Below are positions 1-9,200 of a DNA stretch of 64,000 nt, piece by piece. The notes below the pieces were generated by a model. It had not been told where the DNA came from, searched no databases, and saw nothing but the letters and a program-made list of their open reading frames with translations. This stretch comes from Amycolatopsis japonica. GTDB lineage: Bacteria; Actinomycetota; Actinomycetes; Mycobacteriales; Pseudonocardiaceae. The DNA lies in contig NZ_CP008953.1 in the NCBI RefSeq assembly GCF_000732925.1, positions 3,038,001 to 3,102,000 of the forward strand, in the 5' to 3' direction. The stretch's first letter is position 1, and each line of letters opens with the position of its first letter. A program made the position numbers and the translations under genes.

Positions 1-1932
1 GAGCATTTCGCCGCTCTGCTGGACGAGGTCTTCGACGCGGTGCTGAGCGGCGACGCCGAGCCCGCGCAGGCCACCGAAGCCGGCGCGCGGCTCGTCGCGC
101 TCAGGTGCGTCGGGCCGGACAGCCTGCGTCGCACGATGGACGTACTCGGCAAGGGGCTTTTGCACGAACCGGAGTTGCGGGGCGTGAAGTCGCTCCCCGA
201 ACGGGTGTTGCAGGTGCTCGGCGCGCTCGCGTCCGGCTACGGCGAGGCGTTGCGCGAGAGCATCCAGACACAGCAAGAGGATCTGAGCCGCACGCTGGTC
301 ACGCTCGAACGCGAGACACGGCGTGAGCTGGTGCTGACCCAGGCGCGTTTCGAGCAGCTGTTCACCGGCTCCGCGACTGGCGTGGCCGTCACCAGGGTCG
401 ACGGCCGCGTCCAGCGGGTGAACCCGGCGTTCGCCGAAATGCTGAACCGGCCCGTCGCGGATCTGAACGGGCTCAACCTCTACGACCTCGTGCATCCGGA
501 CGACGCCGACGGCCTGCGTGAGGGCTACCGGAAGCTCCTCGAAGGCGAGAGCCAGCGGCTGGAGCTGTCGCGAAGACTCGTGACCGAGGACGAGGAACCG
601 CCGTGGGCCGCGTTCACCGGCGCCGTCATCCGCGATCCGGCGGGTGAGGCCCAGCAGCTGATCACCCTGGTCGACGGCGACACGGACGTCTCGCTGCTGC
701 AGCGACAGCTCAGCCGTCAGGCGTTGCACGATCCGCTCACCGGCCTGCCGAACCGGCAATGCTTCGGCACCCGCCTGGAGAAGGCGTTGCGGCACGCCGA
801 CCCGTCCTTCGGCGTCACGGTCTACCACCTCGATCTGGACGGGTTCTCGCTGATCGCGGGCGGGCTCGGCCAGAAGCAGAGCGACGATCTGTTGAAGAAC
901 GTCGCCGCGAAGCTGCGGGCCGTCGTCGGCGGCGAGGACGCGCTCGTCGCCAGGATCGGCGGCGACGAATTCGGCATCCTCATCCAGAACACCGCGACCA
1001 GCCCGGACGTCGCCACCGTCATCGGCATGATCAACCAGGAGCTGTCCGAACCGGTCTACCTCGAGAGCGGCAGCGGCGTCGCGGTCTCGGCCTGTGTCGG
1101 CGTCGTGCACCGGCCGCCGAGGGACATCGCGCCGAACGAACTGCTGCGCGTCTCGGACATGACACTGCGCCGGGCGCAGGCCAACGGCTACCGGCAATGG
1201 GCGCTGTCCGATTCCGTGCTCGACAGCCGGGAGCGGCACGAGTTCGGCCTCGCCGTCTCCATGGCGGGTGCCTGGGAGACCGGTGAGATCGAGGTCGGCT
1301 TCCGGCCGCTGACGTGGCTCGCGGACAGCAGGCCGGCGGGTATCGAGGCGAGGCTCGCGTGGAACCATCCGCGTCACGGCCGGATCGGGCACGACACCTG
1401 CGTCCGCTTCGCCGACGAGACCGGCCTGATCGTGCCGCTCGGCGAATGGCTCATCCGCACCGCCTGCGAGGAATCGGACGACAGGCTCCCGATGGTGGTG
1501 GGGCTGACCCCGCATCAGGCGGCCGATCCCGATCTCGTCGGGTCGGTGCGGACCATCCTGGCCGCGACCGGCCTCGGGCCGTCACGGCTCCGGCTGGGCT
1601 TTCCCACCGAGGCCGTGCTCTCGGATGTGGGCGAGACGGTCGACAATCTGCACCTCCTCGCCGAGATCGGCGTGGACGCGGAACTGCAGGGCTTCGGCGC
1701 GGGCGGCGACGTCGTCTGCCTGGTCGACGTGCCCGTGCGGACGGTCCGGATCGCTCCCCGGCTGGTGGAGCGGCGGACGGAACCACTCGCGGAACGCACG
1801 CTGCGGAACCTCATCGACACCGCGAGCATGGCGGGCGTGACGGTGATCGCGGACGGCATCGACTCGACCGGCGACGCGGGCTGGTGGCAGTCCGTCGGAG
1901 CCCACATCGGCGCCGGACGGTATTTCGGTTAG
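1..1932 (+). CDS. PAS-GGDEF-EAL signalling protein, 5' end outside the window
   Basis: This is a c-di-GMP-type signalling protein. The frame is open from base 1, so the N terminus lies upstream of the window. Counting from the GTG at 40, a PAS domain spans about residues 100-215, a GGDEF domain about 226-395 and an EAL-like domain about 400-630. The diguanylate cyclase site is intact (DPLTGLPNR, then RIGGDEFGIL near residue 305), but the upstream product-inhibition site lacks its Arg (GGED instead of RxxD). The EAL domain keeps the first Glu (IEARLAW). The metal-binding DDFGTG loop is replaced by LQGFGAGG, so phosphodiesterase activity is probably lost. The expected role is c-di-GMP synthesis or a receptor-like protein; the sensed signal is unknown. 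Confidence 0.93.
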   Translation, partial: EHFAALLDEVFDAVLSGDAEPAQATEAGARLVALRCVGPDSLRRTMDVLGKGLLHEPELRGVKSLPERVLQVLGALASGYGEALRESIQTQQEDLSRTLVTLERETRRELVLTQARFEQLFTGSATGVAVTRVDGRVQRVNPAFAEMLNRPVADLNGLNLYDLVHPDDADGLREGYRKLLEGESQRLELSRRLVTEDEEPPWAAFTGAVIRDPAGEAQQLITLVDGDTDVSLLQRQLSRQALHDPLTGLPNRQCFGTRLEKALRHADPSFGVTVYHLDLDGFSLIAGGLGQKQSDDLLKNVAAKLRAVVGGEDALVARIGGDEFGILIQNTATSPDVATVIGMINQELSEPVYLESGSGVAVSACVGVVHRPPRDIAPNELLRVSDMTLRRAQANGYRQWALSDSVLDSRERHEFGLAVSMAGAWETGEIEVGFRPLTWLADSRPAGIEARLAWNHPRHGRIGHDTCVRFADETGLIVPLGEWLIRTACEESDDRLPMVVGLTPHQAADPDLVGSVRTILAATGLGPSRLRLGFPTEAVLSDVGETVDNLHLLAEIGVDAELQGFGAGGDVVCLVDVPVRTVRIAPRLVERRTEPLAERTLRNLIDTASMAGVTVIADGIDSTGDAGWWQSVGAHIGAGRYFG

Positions 1933-1959
1933 GCCGATCACGCGTGCTTCGGGCCGTGA

Positions 1960-2009
1960 CTCGCGTGATTGGAGGCGGAACTCGTGAGTTCCGTCTTCAA
2001 TCACGCGAG
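1960..2009. terminator. 24-bp hairpin of the ACTCGCGTGAT repeat family
   Basis: The two arms, 1960-1983 and 1986-2009, pair over 24 bp with two G-U pairs and a 2-nt loop. It starts 28 bp after the GGDEF-EAL stop codon, so it could end that transcript, although no T-run follows. A further ATCACGCGAGTTCC copy lies at about 2020-2033. The 1933-2149 gap holds only these repeats and the site at 2074. The arm sequence recurs at 23.6 kb. Confidence 0.6.
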
Positions 2010-2073
2010 ATCGTTGTCCGATCACGCGAGTTCCGGGTTCGGTTAGGCCGTTTGCCGCAACGGGAGGCGCTAA

Positions 2074-2089
2074 GTTACCCGAGGGTTGA
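2074..2089. promoter_or_regulatory. Putative operator GTTACC-CGAG-GGTTGA upstream of the VWA gene
   Basis: An imperfect inverted repeat of the TTACC-N4-GGTAA type lies about 60-75 bp before the ATG at 2150. Related sites precede other envelope genes at 6218, 12429, 14125, 16570 and 18444. Its function is inferred only from position and recurrence. Confidence 0.35.
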
Positions 2090-2149
2090 CGTTCGCGGGC
2101 GGATTGGGCAACATCCCAGGTCCTCACCCCGCACCTCGGAGGCACGCAC

Positions 2150-3733
2150 ATGCAGGACGGCCCGAGGCGTGGCGGGCGTTTCAACGCGCCCGTGGTCGTC
2201 TTGAGCCTGTTGCTGGTGATCGCGCTCGGCGCTTGGTGGGGCGTCGACTACCTGCGGGCCCGGTTGGCGGGCAACGGATGTGACGCGCTGACGCCGGTCG
2301 AGATCACCGCGGCGCCCGACGTGGCGCCGGTGCTCACGCGGCTCGCGAAGACCGTGCCGCAGGAAGAATGCTTCAGTGTCAACGTGACCGCGAGCGAATC
2401 GGCCAAGACCGCCGACCTGCTCGGCACCACCGCCTCCGGCGGGCCCGACGTCTGGATTCCCGAGTCGAGCACGATGTTGTCGCAGGCCAGGGACGCCGGT
2501 GCGTGGAACCTGCCGGAATCCGGTCAGTCGGTGGCGAATTCCCCGGTGGTACTGGGACTTCCCGACGAAACCGCGCGGCGGTTCGGCTGGCCGGGGAAAA
2601 CCCCCTCGTGGCAGGAGATCCTCGACGGAGCGCCGATCGGGATCCCGGATCCGGCGCGCGATCCGCTCGGCGTCGGCACGTTGCTCGCGCTGCGGAAGCT
2701 GACCGAGAAGGAGCCCGATCCGGCCGCGGCGTTCACCGCCACCATGCGGAAACTGAACCCGGCGCCGGACCGGTTCCCGGCCGCCTTTCCCGCGACCGAG
2801 CAATCCGTCCTCGCACGGAATCTGGTGGCGGCGTACCCGGGCGTCCCGGTGCAGGGGTTCGACTACCCGTATGTCGTGCTGCCCAAGGCGTCCGAAGCGT
2901 CGAGGACCGCGGCGGAACGCTTCCTGCGACTGCTGCTCGACCCGCTCGCCGGCGGTATCTTCGCCGACGCGGGATTCCGGGCTCCCAACGGTCAGTTCGC
3001 CGTGCCGCGGGCGCGGGACAGCCGGACCGATCCGGCACCGCTCCCACCGGGAGCCCCGCCGGTCGCGGAGCTGTACGCCGTCCTGCAGGCCTGGGCGGGG
3101 ACGAACCTGAGCGCCCGGGTCCAGGTGCTGCTCGACGTCTCCGGTTCGATGGCCGCCGCCGTGCCGGGCACGGGGAAGAGCCGGATGGACCTCACCCTGC
3201 AGGCCGCGACGCAGGGGCTCGGCCTGTTCAAACCCACGACAGAACTGGGTTTGTGGCTGTTCTCGACCAAATTGGACGGTGACAAGGACCATCGTGTCCT
3301 GTTGCCGATGAAGACGATCGCCGAGCAGAAGGCCTCGGGTGGTGTCGCGCAACTCCAAGCCGTGCGGCCGAAAGCCGGTGGCGCGACCGGGCTCTACGAT
3401 TCGATCCTCGCCGCGTATCAGAACGCCCGGCAGAACTGGAAACCCGGCCGCATCAACCTGGTCGTCGTGCTCACCGACGGGCGCAACGAGGACAGCGAAA
3501 CGATCGGGCTGCCCCGGTTGCTGGAGGAACTGGGCAAGCTGCAGGATCCGCGGAAACCGTTGCCGGTCATCGGCATCGGCATCGGGCCGGATATCGACGC
3601 GTCCGAACTGCGGCAGGTTTCCACCGCCACCGGCGGGGAATCGTTCACCACCCCCGATCCGAGGAAGATCTCGGACGTCTTCTACCAGGCGCTGAGCAAG
3701 ATCATGTGCCAGCCGCCGACCTGCAAGAATTGA
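2150..3733 (+). CDS. Membrane-anchored substrate-binding/VWA-domain protein
   Basis: This 527-residue protein has one N-terminal membrane anchor (about residues 10-32) followed by an extracellular region. About residues 45-300 resemble a periplasmic binding protein of the SBP_bac_11 type. The C-terminal half is a von Willebrand factor A domain whose MIDAS motif DVSGSM starts near residue 328; a TDGRNED segment follows. The ATG is preceded by a good ribosome site (CTCGGAGG). VWA domains bind metal and protein partners, so an extracytoplasmic scaffold or adhesion role in the envelope is likely. The ligand is unknown. The next gene starts 8 bp downstream, so the two are probably co-transcribed. 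Confidence 0.88.
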   Translation: MQDGPRRGGRFNAPVVVLSLLLVIALGAWWGVDYLRARLAGNGCDALTPVEITAAPDVAPVLTRLAKTVPQEECFSVNVTASESAKTADLLGTTASGGPDVWIPESSTMLSQARDAGAWNLPESGQSVANSPVVLGLPDETARRFGWPGKTPSWQEILDGAPIGIPDPARDPLGVGTLLALRKLTEKEPDPAAAFTATMRKLNPAPDRFPAAFPATEQSVLARNLVAAYPGVPVQGFDYPYVVLPKASEASRTAAERFLRLLLDPLAGGIFADAGFRAPNGQFAVPRARDSRTDPAPLPPGAPPVAELYAVLQAWAGTNLSARVQVLLDVSGSMAAAVPGTGKSRMDLTLQAATQGLGLFKPTTELGLWLFSTKLDGDKDHRVLLPMKTIAEQKASGGVAQLQAVRPKAGGATGLYDSILAAYQNARQNWKPGRINLVVVLTDGRNEDSETIGLPRLLEELGKLQDPRKPLPVIGIGIGPDIDASELRQVSTATGGESFTTPDPRKISDVFYQALSKIMCQPPTCKN

Positions 3734-3741
3734 GGCGATCC

Positions 3742-5487
3742 GTGGCCCTCCGGGGGAAAAGACCTTCGCCGGTCGCGCTCGCCGCGTTCGCGGCCGGCGT
3801 GATCCCGTTCGTCCTGCACGTGTGGGCCGCGCTGCGCGGCAGCCTCGCGCAAGACGACTTCGTCATCACTTATCACGCCGCGAAGGCGGGCCCGTTCGAC
3901 TTCGGCTACTTTTTCCAGGACTACCACGGCCATCTCGCTCCCGGCGGCTTCCTGCTCGCCGACGTGCTGACCGCGTGGGCACCGCTGAACTTCGCCGTGC
4001 TGATGGCACCGGTCCTGCTGATGCAAGCGGCGGCGTCGGTGCTGCTGTGGGCGGTACTGGTGCGCTGTTTCGGGCACCGGTGGGGGATTCTCGTCCCGTT
4101 CACGATGTTCACGACGTCGACCTTGCTGCTCGTTCCGACGCTGTGGTGGGCGTACGCCATCCAGGTCGCGCCCGTGCTGCTGGCCGCCACCGCCGCATTG
4201 CACGCGCACGTGCGGTATCTCGCCGACGGCGGCCGCTGGGCGATCGCCACCGTGGCCTGGACCGTCTTCGGGCTCGCCTTCTACGAAAAGGCGGTGTTCA
4301 TCCCGGTGCTGATCGCCGGGATCACCGTGCTGCTCGGGACTTCCTTACGCCGCCACCTCGTCCTGATGGGTGTCCTCGCCGCCGTCCTCGCGGGCTACGC
4401 CGCAGTGTTCCTGACCTTGACCACGAGTCAGGTCGGGCAAGGTGGCGGCCCGGTCACTGTCGGCACGGTCGCGGACATGACGGGCCGGATGCTCGGTGAC
4501 ACGCTGATCCCCGGGCTGGTCGGTGGGCCCTGGTCGGGGCCGGGCCCCGGCGCGACGTTCGCCGCTTCCCCCGTGGTGGTGCGGATCGTGCTGCTGCTCG
4601 TGGCCGTCGCGGTTCTGGCATTCGGGATTCGCGTCGGCGGGCTCCGGGCCCGGAAGGCGTGGATCCTGCTGGGCCTGGTGTTCGTGGCGGACATCGGTCT
4701 TTCGGCGGCCACCAGGCTCACCGAGGTCGGACCGGAACTGGGCAGCGATCCCCGCTACGTCGCGGATCTGGCGCTCGTCGTCGCGCTGTGTCTCGCTTTC
4801 GCCTTCCTGGAGCCCAAACCGCTCGACCGGCCGTCGGATCCCGTGCTGTCCTCGGCGAAACGCCCGGTCGCCCTGGCGTTGTGTCTCGCCTTGATCGCGA
4901 GTTCCGCCGTGGGTTTCTCCCGGCTGGCGCCCGGACTACGGTTCGAACATTCCCGGGATTTCCTCGCCAACGCGCGCGCTTCGATCGAACGCGACCCCGA
5001 CCTCGTCCTGTTCGACACGGCCGTACCGAACGACGTCCTGCACGGCTGGTTCGGCGAGAACGCCCGCGCCTCCCGGGTGGTCGGCCTGATCCCCGGGTTC
5101 CAGTTCGATCAACCGACCAGCCGGATGTCCCTTTTGGACGATTCAGGCACCGCGAGGACGATCACCGGCGTGGAACCGGTTTCCCGCGGACTGTCCGGAC
5201 CGGTGCCGGGCTGTGGCTACACCGTCGGCGAGCAACTGGTGCGGGTTCCGTTGGACACGCCCGTTCTCGGCCGGTACCTGCTCCGGATCGACTACTTCAC
5301 CTCGGACGGTGGCGAAGGGTTCGTGGATCGCGACGGAACCCGCGTGCCGGTGTGGTTCCAGCCGGGCCTGCACACGATGTACCTGCCGATCGAGGGCCTG
5401 TTCGACAAGGTCGGCTTTCAGTTGTCCGCCAAGGGGGCTCCCGTCTGCGTCGCCAAGGTCGACGTCGGTAGACCGCTCACTCAGTAG
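3742..5487 (+). CDS. Polytopic membrane protein with C-terminal soluble domain
   Basis: This protein of about 581 residues has roughly ten hydrophobic segments in the first 400 residues and a soluble C-terminal domain of about 180 residues. I place the start at the GTG at 3742, behind TGAGGCG; the frame also runs back to a GTG at 3706 inside the VWA gene. An early QDDF segment, with acidic residues in the first outer loop, resembles GT-C lipid-linked glycosyltransferases such as the arabinosyl- and mannosyltransferases. I recognise no specific family, so this remains an inference supported by AftD two genes downstream. The last 7 bp overlap the convergent methyltransferase gene. Confidence 0.85.
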   Translation: MALRGKRPSPVALAAFAAGVIPFVLHVWAALRGSLAQDDFVITYHAAKAGPFDFGYFFQDYHGHLAPGGFLLADVLTAWAPLNFAVLMAPVLLMQAAASVLLWAVLVRCFGHRWGILVPFTMFTTSTLLLVPTLWWAYAIQVAPVLLAATAALHAHVRYLADGGRWAIATVAWTVFGLAFYEKAVFIPVLIAGITVLLGTSLRRHLVLMGVLAAVLAGYAAVFLTLTTSQVGQGGGPVTVGTVADMTGRMLGDTLIPGLVGGPWSGPGPGATFAASPVVVRIVLLLVAVAVLAFGIRVGGLRARKAWILLGLVFVADIGLSAATRLTEVGPELGSDPRYVADLALVVALCLAFAFLEPKPLDRPSDPVLSSAKRPVALALCLALIASSAVGFSRLAPGLRFEHSRDFLANARASIERDPDLVLFDTAVPNDVLHGWFGENARASRVVGLIPGFQFDQPTSRMSLLDDSGTARTITGVEPVSRGLSGPVPGCGYTVGEQLVRVPLDTPVLGRYLLRIDYFTSDGGEGFVDRDGTRVPVWFQPGLHTMYLPIEGLFDKVGFQLSAKGAPVCVAKVDVGRPLTQ

Positions 5488-6194
5488 GGGTCGTACGGGC
5501 TGTCGTGGCCGAAGATCTTCGCGACGGGAGCCAGGCGCAGCCGCAGCAGGATCTTGATCCCGACGTTGCGTACGAACCACGGCAGCTGGGCGAGCACGCG
5601 CAGCCTGTCCTTCGCCGACGGCGGGGAGAGCCGGAACCGGGCCAGCGAGGTCGCGCGGTCCAGATAGGTGTACCGCCGTCCGAAGAGGACTTTCGCGATC
5701 GTGCCCAGGGTGACACCGATCGAGGAAAAGCAGTCGTGGACCAGGATTTCCCCACCGTCGGCCAGGTTCGCCGACCAGCGCAGGTCGTCGGTGTAGGTCC
5801 AGTAGTCGTGTTTGCCGTCGATGTAGAGCAACTGGATCGGACGGTCCCAGCGTGGTCGGAGCTTCGTGCTGTACTCCGCCACGAGCTCGACGACGTCCTC
5901 GACGCCGGCCTTTCTCAGGTTCGCCTCGAACCGTTGGCGTGTCGGCGATCCGCCGAACAACCGGCCGTCGACGAACGGGTCGACGGCGACCACCCGAGCC
6001 CCGACCGTGCGGGCGGCGCTCGCGAGCACGATCGTCGAACGTCCCTGGTGGCTGCCGATCTCCACGATGAGATCGCCCTTGTCGAGCCGGCACGCGGCGT
6101 TCCACAGGGCGAGGCCTTGATCCCGCGTCATCCAGCCCTTGACGGGTTCGGCGAGCGACCACGCTTCTTCGAAACCGTCTGTCATAGGGCGCAT
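5481..6194 (-). CDS. Class I SAM-dependent methyltransferase (Methyltransf_24 type)
   Basis: The protein has the Rossmann-type SAM site near its N terminus: VEIGSHQGRSTIVLA (motif I), then VVAVDPF as the acidic end of strand 2. Later LLYIDGKHDYWTYTDD and ILVHDCF follow the pattern of Methyltransf_24 and cephalosporin-hydroxylase-like enzymes, which often act on sugars or cell-surface glycans. The start is uncertain between a GTG at 6203, ATG at 6194 and ATG at 6185; none has a strong ribosome site. It is divergent from aftD across a very short gap, which favours a shared control region and an envelope substrate. Confidence 0.87.
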   Translation of the reverse strand: MRPMTDGFEEAWSLAEPVKGWMTRDQGLALWNAACRLDKGDLIVEIGSHQGRSTIVLASAARTVGARVVAVDPFVDGRLFGGSPTRQRFEANLRKAGVEDVVELVAEYSTKLRPRWDRPIQLLYIDGKHDYWTYTDDLRWSANLADGGEILVHDCFSSIGVTLGTIAKVLFGRRYTYLDRATSLARFRLSPPSAKDRLRVLAQLPWFVRNVGIKILLRLRLAPVAKIFGHDSPYDPY

Positions 6195-6217
6195 AGTAGC
6201 CACGTTTCCGCCTAGTA

Positions 6218-6233
6218 TCTACCGGATGGTAAC
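6218..6233. promoter_or_regulatory. Putative operator TCTACC-GGAT-GGTAAC between the methyltransferase gene and aftD
   Basis: A near-palindrome of the TTACC-N4-GGTAA type overlaps the aftD ATG at 6226 and lies about 25-50 bp upstream of the divergent methyltransferase start. A TAGTAT at 6213 could be the -10 element of a nearly leaderless aftD transcript. Both readings are inferences. Confidence 0.35.
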
Positions 6234-9200
6234 CCCCGGCGCGCTCGTGAAGAGGCCGAGCACGTGGATCGTGCTGGCACTCACCGTGCTGTCCTTTGTG
6301 CAGCGTCCCGGCAGGACGACCTTCGACACGAAACTCGACCTCGCCGTGGATCCGCTGGCCTTCCTCGGCCGGGCGCTGCACCTGTGGAATCCGCAGGCGA
6401 CGGCGGGGGAGCTGCAGAACCAGGCCTATGGCTACCTGTTCCCGATGGGGCCGTTCTTCGCGGTGTGCCAAGCCGTCGGGATACCGGTGTGGATCGCGCA
6501 GCGGCTGTGGTGCGCGATCCTGCTCTCGGTCGCGTTCGGCGGCGCCCTGCTCGTGGCCCGCGCGCTGAAAATAGGGAACGAACGGACTCGGCTGATCGGA
6601 GCAGTGGGTTACGCCCTCGCGCCGAGGATGGTCACCGAAATCGGTTCGCTGTCCTCGGAAATGCTGCCCGCCGTCCTGCTGCCGTGGGTGCTGCTGCCGT
6701 TGATCCTCGCCGATCGCATCGGCTCACCGCGCCGCGCCGCCGGGCTTTCCGCGCTCGCCGTGTTGTGCATGGGCGGGATCAACGGCGCGATGGTCGTGAT
6801 GGCGCTGGTGCTCCCGGGATTGTGGCTGCTGACCCGGAAATGGCGGAGCACGCATGTCGCGCTGGTCATCTGGTGGTTCGTCTTCGTCGTCGGCGTGGTG
6901 CTGTGGTGGTTCCTGCCACTGGTGCTGCTCGGCCAGTACAGCCTGCCGTTCCTCGACTACATCGAGTCCGCGACGAACACCACGGCACCGATGTCGTTGT
7001 TCGAGGTGCTGCGCGGCACGAACCAGTGGGTCGCCTATGTCGTGCAGGGCACGCCGTGGTGGCCTTCGGGCTGGGCGCTGATCGACAATCCGGTGCTGAT
7101 GGCGGCGACCGGGCTGGTGGCCGCGGTCGGGCTGTTCGGCCTCGCGCGGCGTGGGCTGCCCGAACGGCGGTTCCTGGTGCTCGGCGTGCTGACCGGGCTG
7201 ACACTGCTGACCGTCGGCTACGTCGGGACGCTCGACAGCCCGCTGGCGGAACCCGTGCGGCATCTGCTCGACGGCCCGCTCGCGCCGCTGCGGAACGTGC
7301 ACAAGTTCGAACCGGTGCTGCGGCTGCCGTTGATGCTGGCGTTCGTCCACGGCATCACGAGCTACGCACCAGCGCTGCGGCGGAATCTGCGGCCCGCATT
7401 GGGCGCCCTCCTGGTCGTGGCGATGGCCGCGCCGGTGTGGCTGCTGACGTTGCGGCCGGGGCCGGGCTGGGACGAGGTGCCGGGGTATTGGTACGACGCG
7501 ATGGGCCACGTCGCCAAGACCGACGCGACCGCGCGCACGTTGCTGCTGCCCGCGACCGGGTTCGGCGAGTACGACTGGGGCCGCACGGTGGACGAACCGG
7601 CTCAGGCCATCGCGGACAGCCCGTGGGCGGTGCGTAACCAGGTGCCGTTGGGTTCGGAGGGAAACACCCGCCTGATGGACTCGGTCGACGCGGCCTTGGC
7701 CGACGGCAGAGGGGATCCCGGGCTCGCGGCGCTGCTCGCGCGGTCGGGCTACCGGTTCCTGCTGCTGCGCGGCGACGTCGACCGTGCCAAGGTCGGCGCG
7801 CCCGACTTCACGACGTTGCGCGCCGGGCTGGCGGGATCGCCGGGGATCGAGAAGTCGGCCCAGTTCGGGCCGCTGGAGGTCTTCGAGGTGAAACGTCCGG
7901 TGCCGCTCGTCACCGCGACGTCCACGAAGGACGTTCCGACGGTGAGCGGCGGCCCGGAGAACCTGTTGCCGCTGATGAACTCCGGGCAGCTCGAACCCGG
8001 CACGCCGACGGTGCTGACCGGGGACGGCGGTTCGCCGACGGGGCCGAGGCTGGTCACCGACGGGCTGCGCCGCGCCGAACGCAACGTCGGCGGCGTGCGG
8101 GACAACCTGAGCCAGACCCTGACCGCCGGGGAATCCCCGCGCCAGCAACGAGCCGCGCTGGACGTCCTGCCGTTTCCGGGTGAGCAGCACCAGACCGTGG
8201 CCGCGTACCGGGGGATCCGCTCGGTCACCGCGTCGACGGCGGCTTCGTTCGCGGACGCGTTCGGCGGCTCGGATCCGAGCCATCAGCCGTTCGCCGCACT
8301 GGACGGCGATCCGCGTACCGCTTGGCATTCGTCGAGCTTCACCGGCCCGATCGGGGAGTGGCTCGAAGTCGAACTCGACACCCCGCGGCTGGTGAACTCG
8401 GTCGATCTCGCGATGGTCGACGACATCCGCGTCGGCTGGCCGCCGACCAGGATCCGGATCACCACGGACAACGGTTCCGTCGATCACCAGGTCGTCCGCG
8501 GAGCGGGGGCGCACACGTATCCGGTTCCGGCGGGGGTGACGCGCAAGGTGCGGATCACGTTGCTGTCGCTCGTGGTCGGCAGACAGGACGGGAACGTCGG
8601 GATCTCGGACCTGAAGATCCCCGGCGTCGAACCGCAACGCGCGCTGGAAGTCCCCGCGGACCTCGGAACGGGAACGCCTCCGGGGTTCGCGTTCACGCGT
8701 GGGCAGCAGCCGCGGTACGCGTGCGTGCCCGACCGCTGCGACCCCAACGCGGGCCGCGACGGGGAGGAACCGGACGGGATCCGGCGGCTGTTCTCGACGA
8801 CGTCGCAGAGTGCCTACGAATTCGGCGGCACCGTGCTGCCGGCGGGCGGTGGACGGGTCCCGGTGGCGCTTCCGGGCTTGCAGGTTTCGGCGACGTCGCA
8901 GCTGGGCGGGGATCCGTCCGCGAGCGCGTTCGCCGCGGTGGACGGGAATCCCGCGACCGCCTGGCAGCCCGACATCACGGACCTGCGACCGACGATGACG
9001 CTGGACTGGGCGAAACCGCAGACGATCTCGGGAATCCGCGTCGCCGCCGACTCGCGTGCTCCCGCACGCTTGGAACTGACCACGCCGACGTCGAGCCGTT
9101 CCGTCGAACTCGACGCTTCCGGCGCGGCGACCTTCCCGCCCATGGAGACGTCGCAGCTGAAGATCGCGTTCGCCGGCCTCGACGACGACCAGCGGACCCG

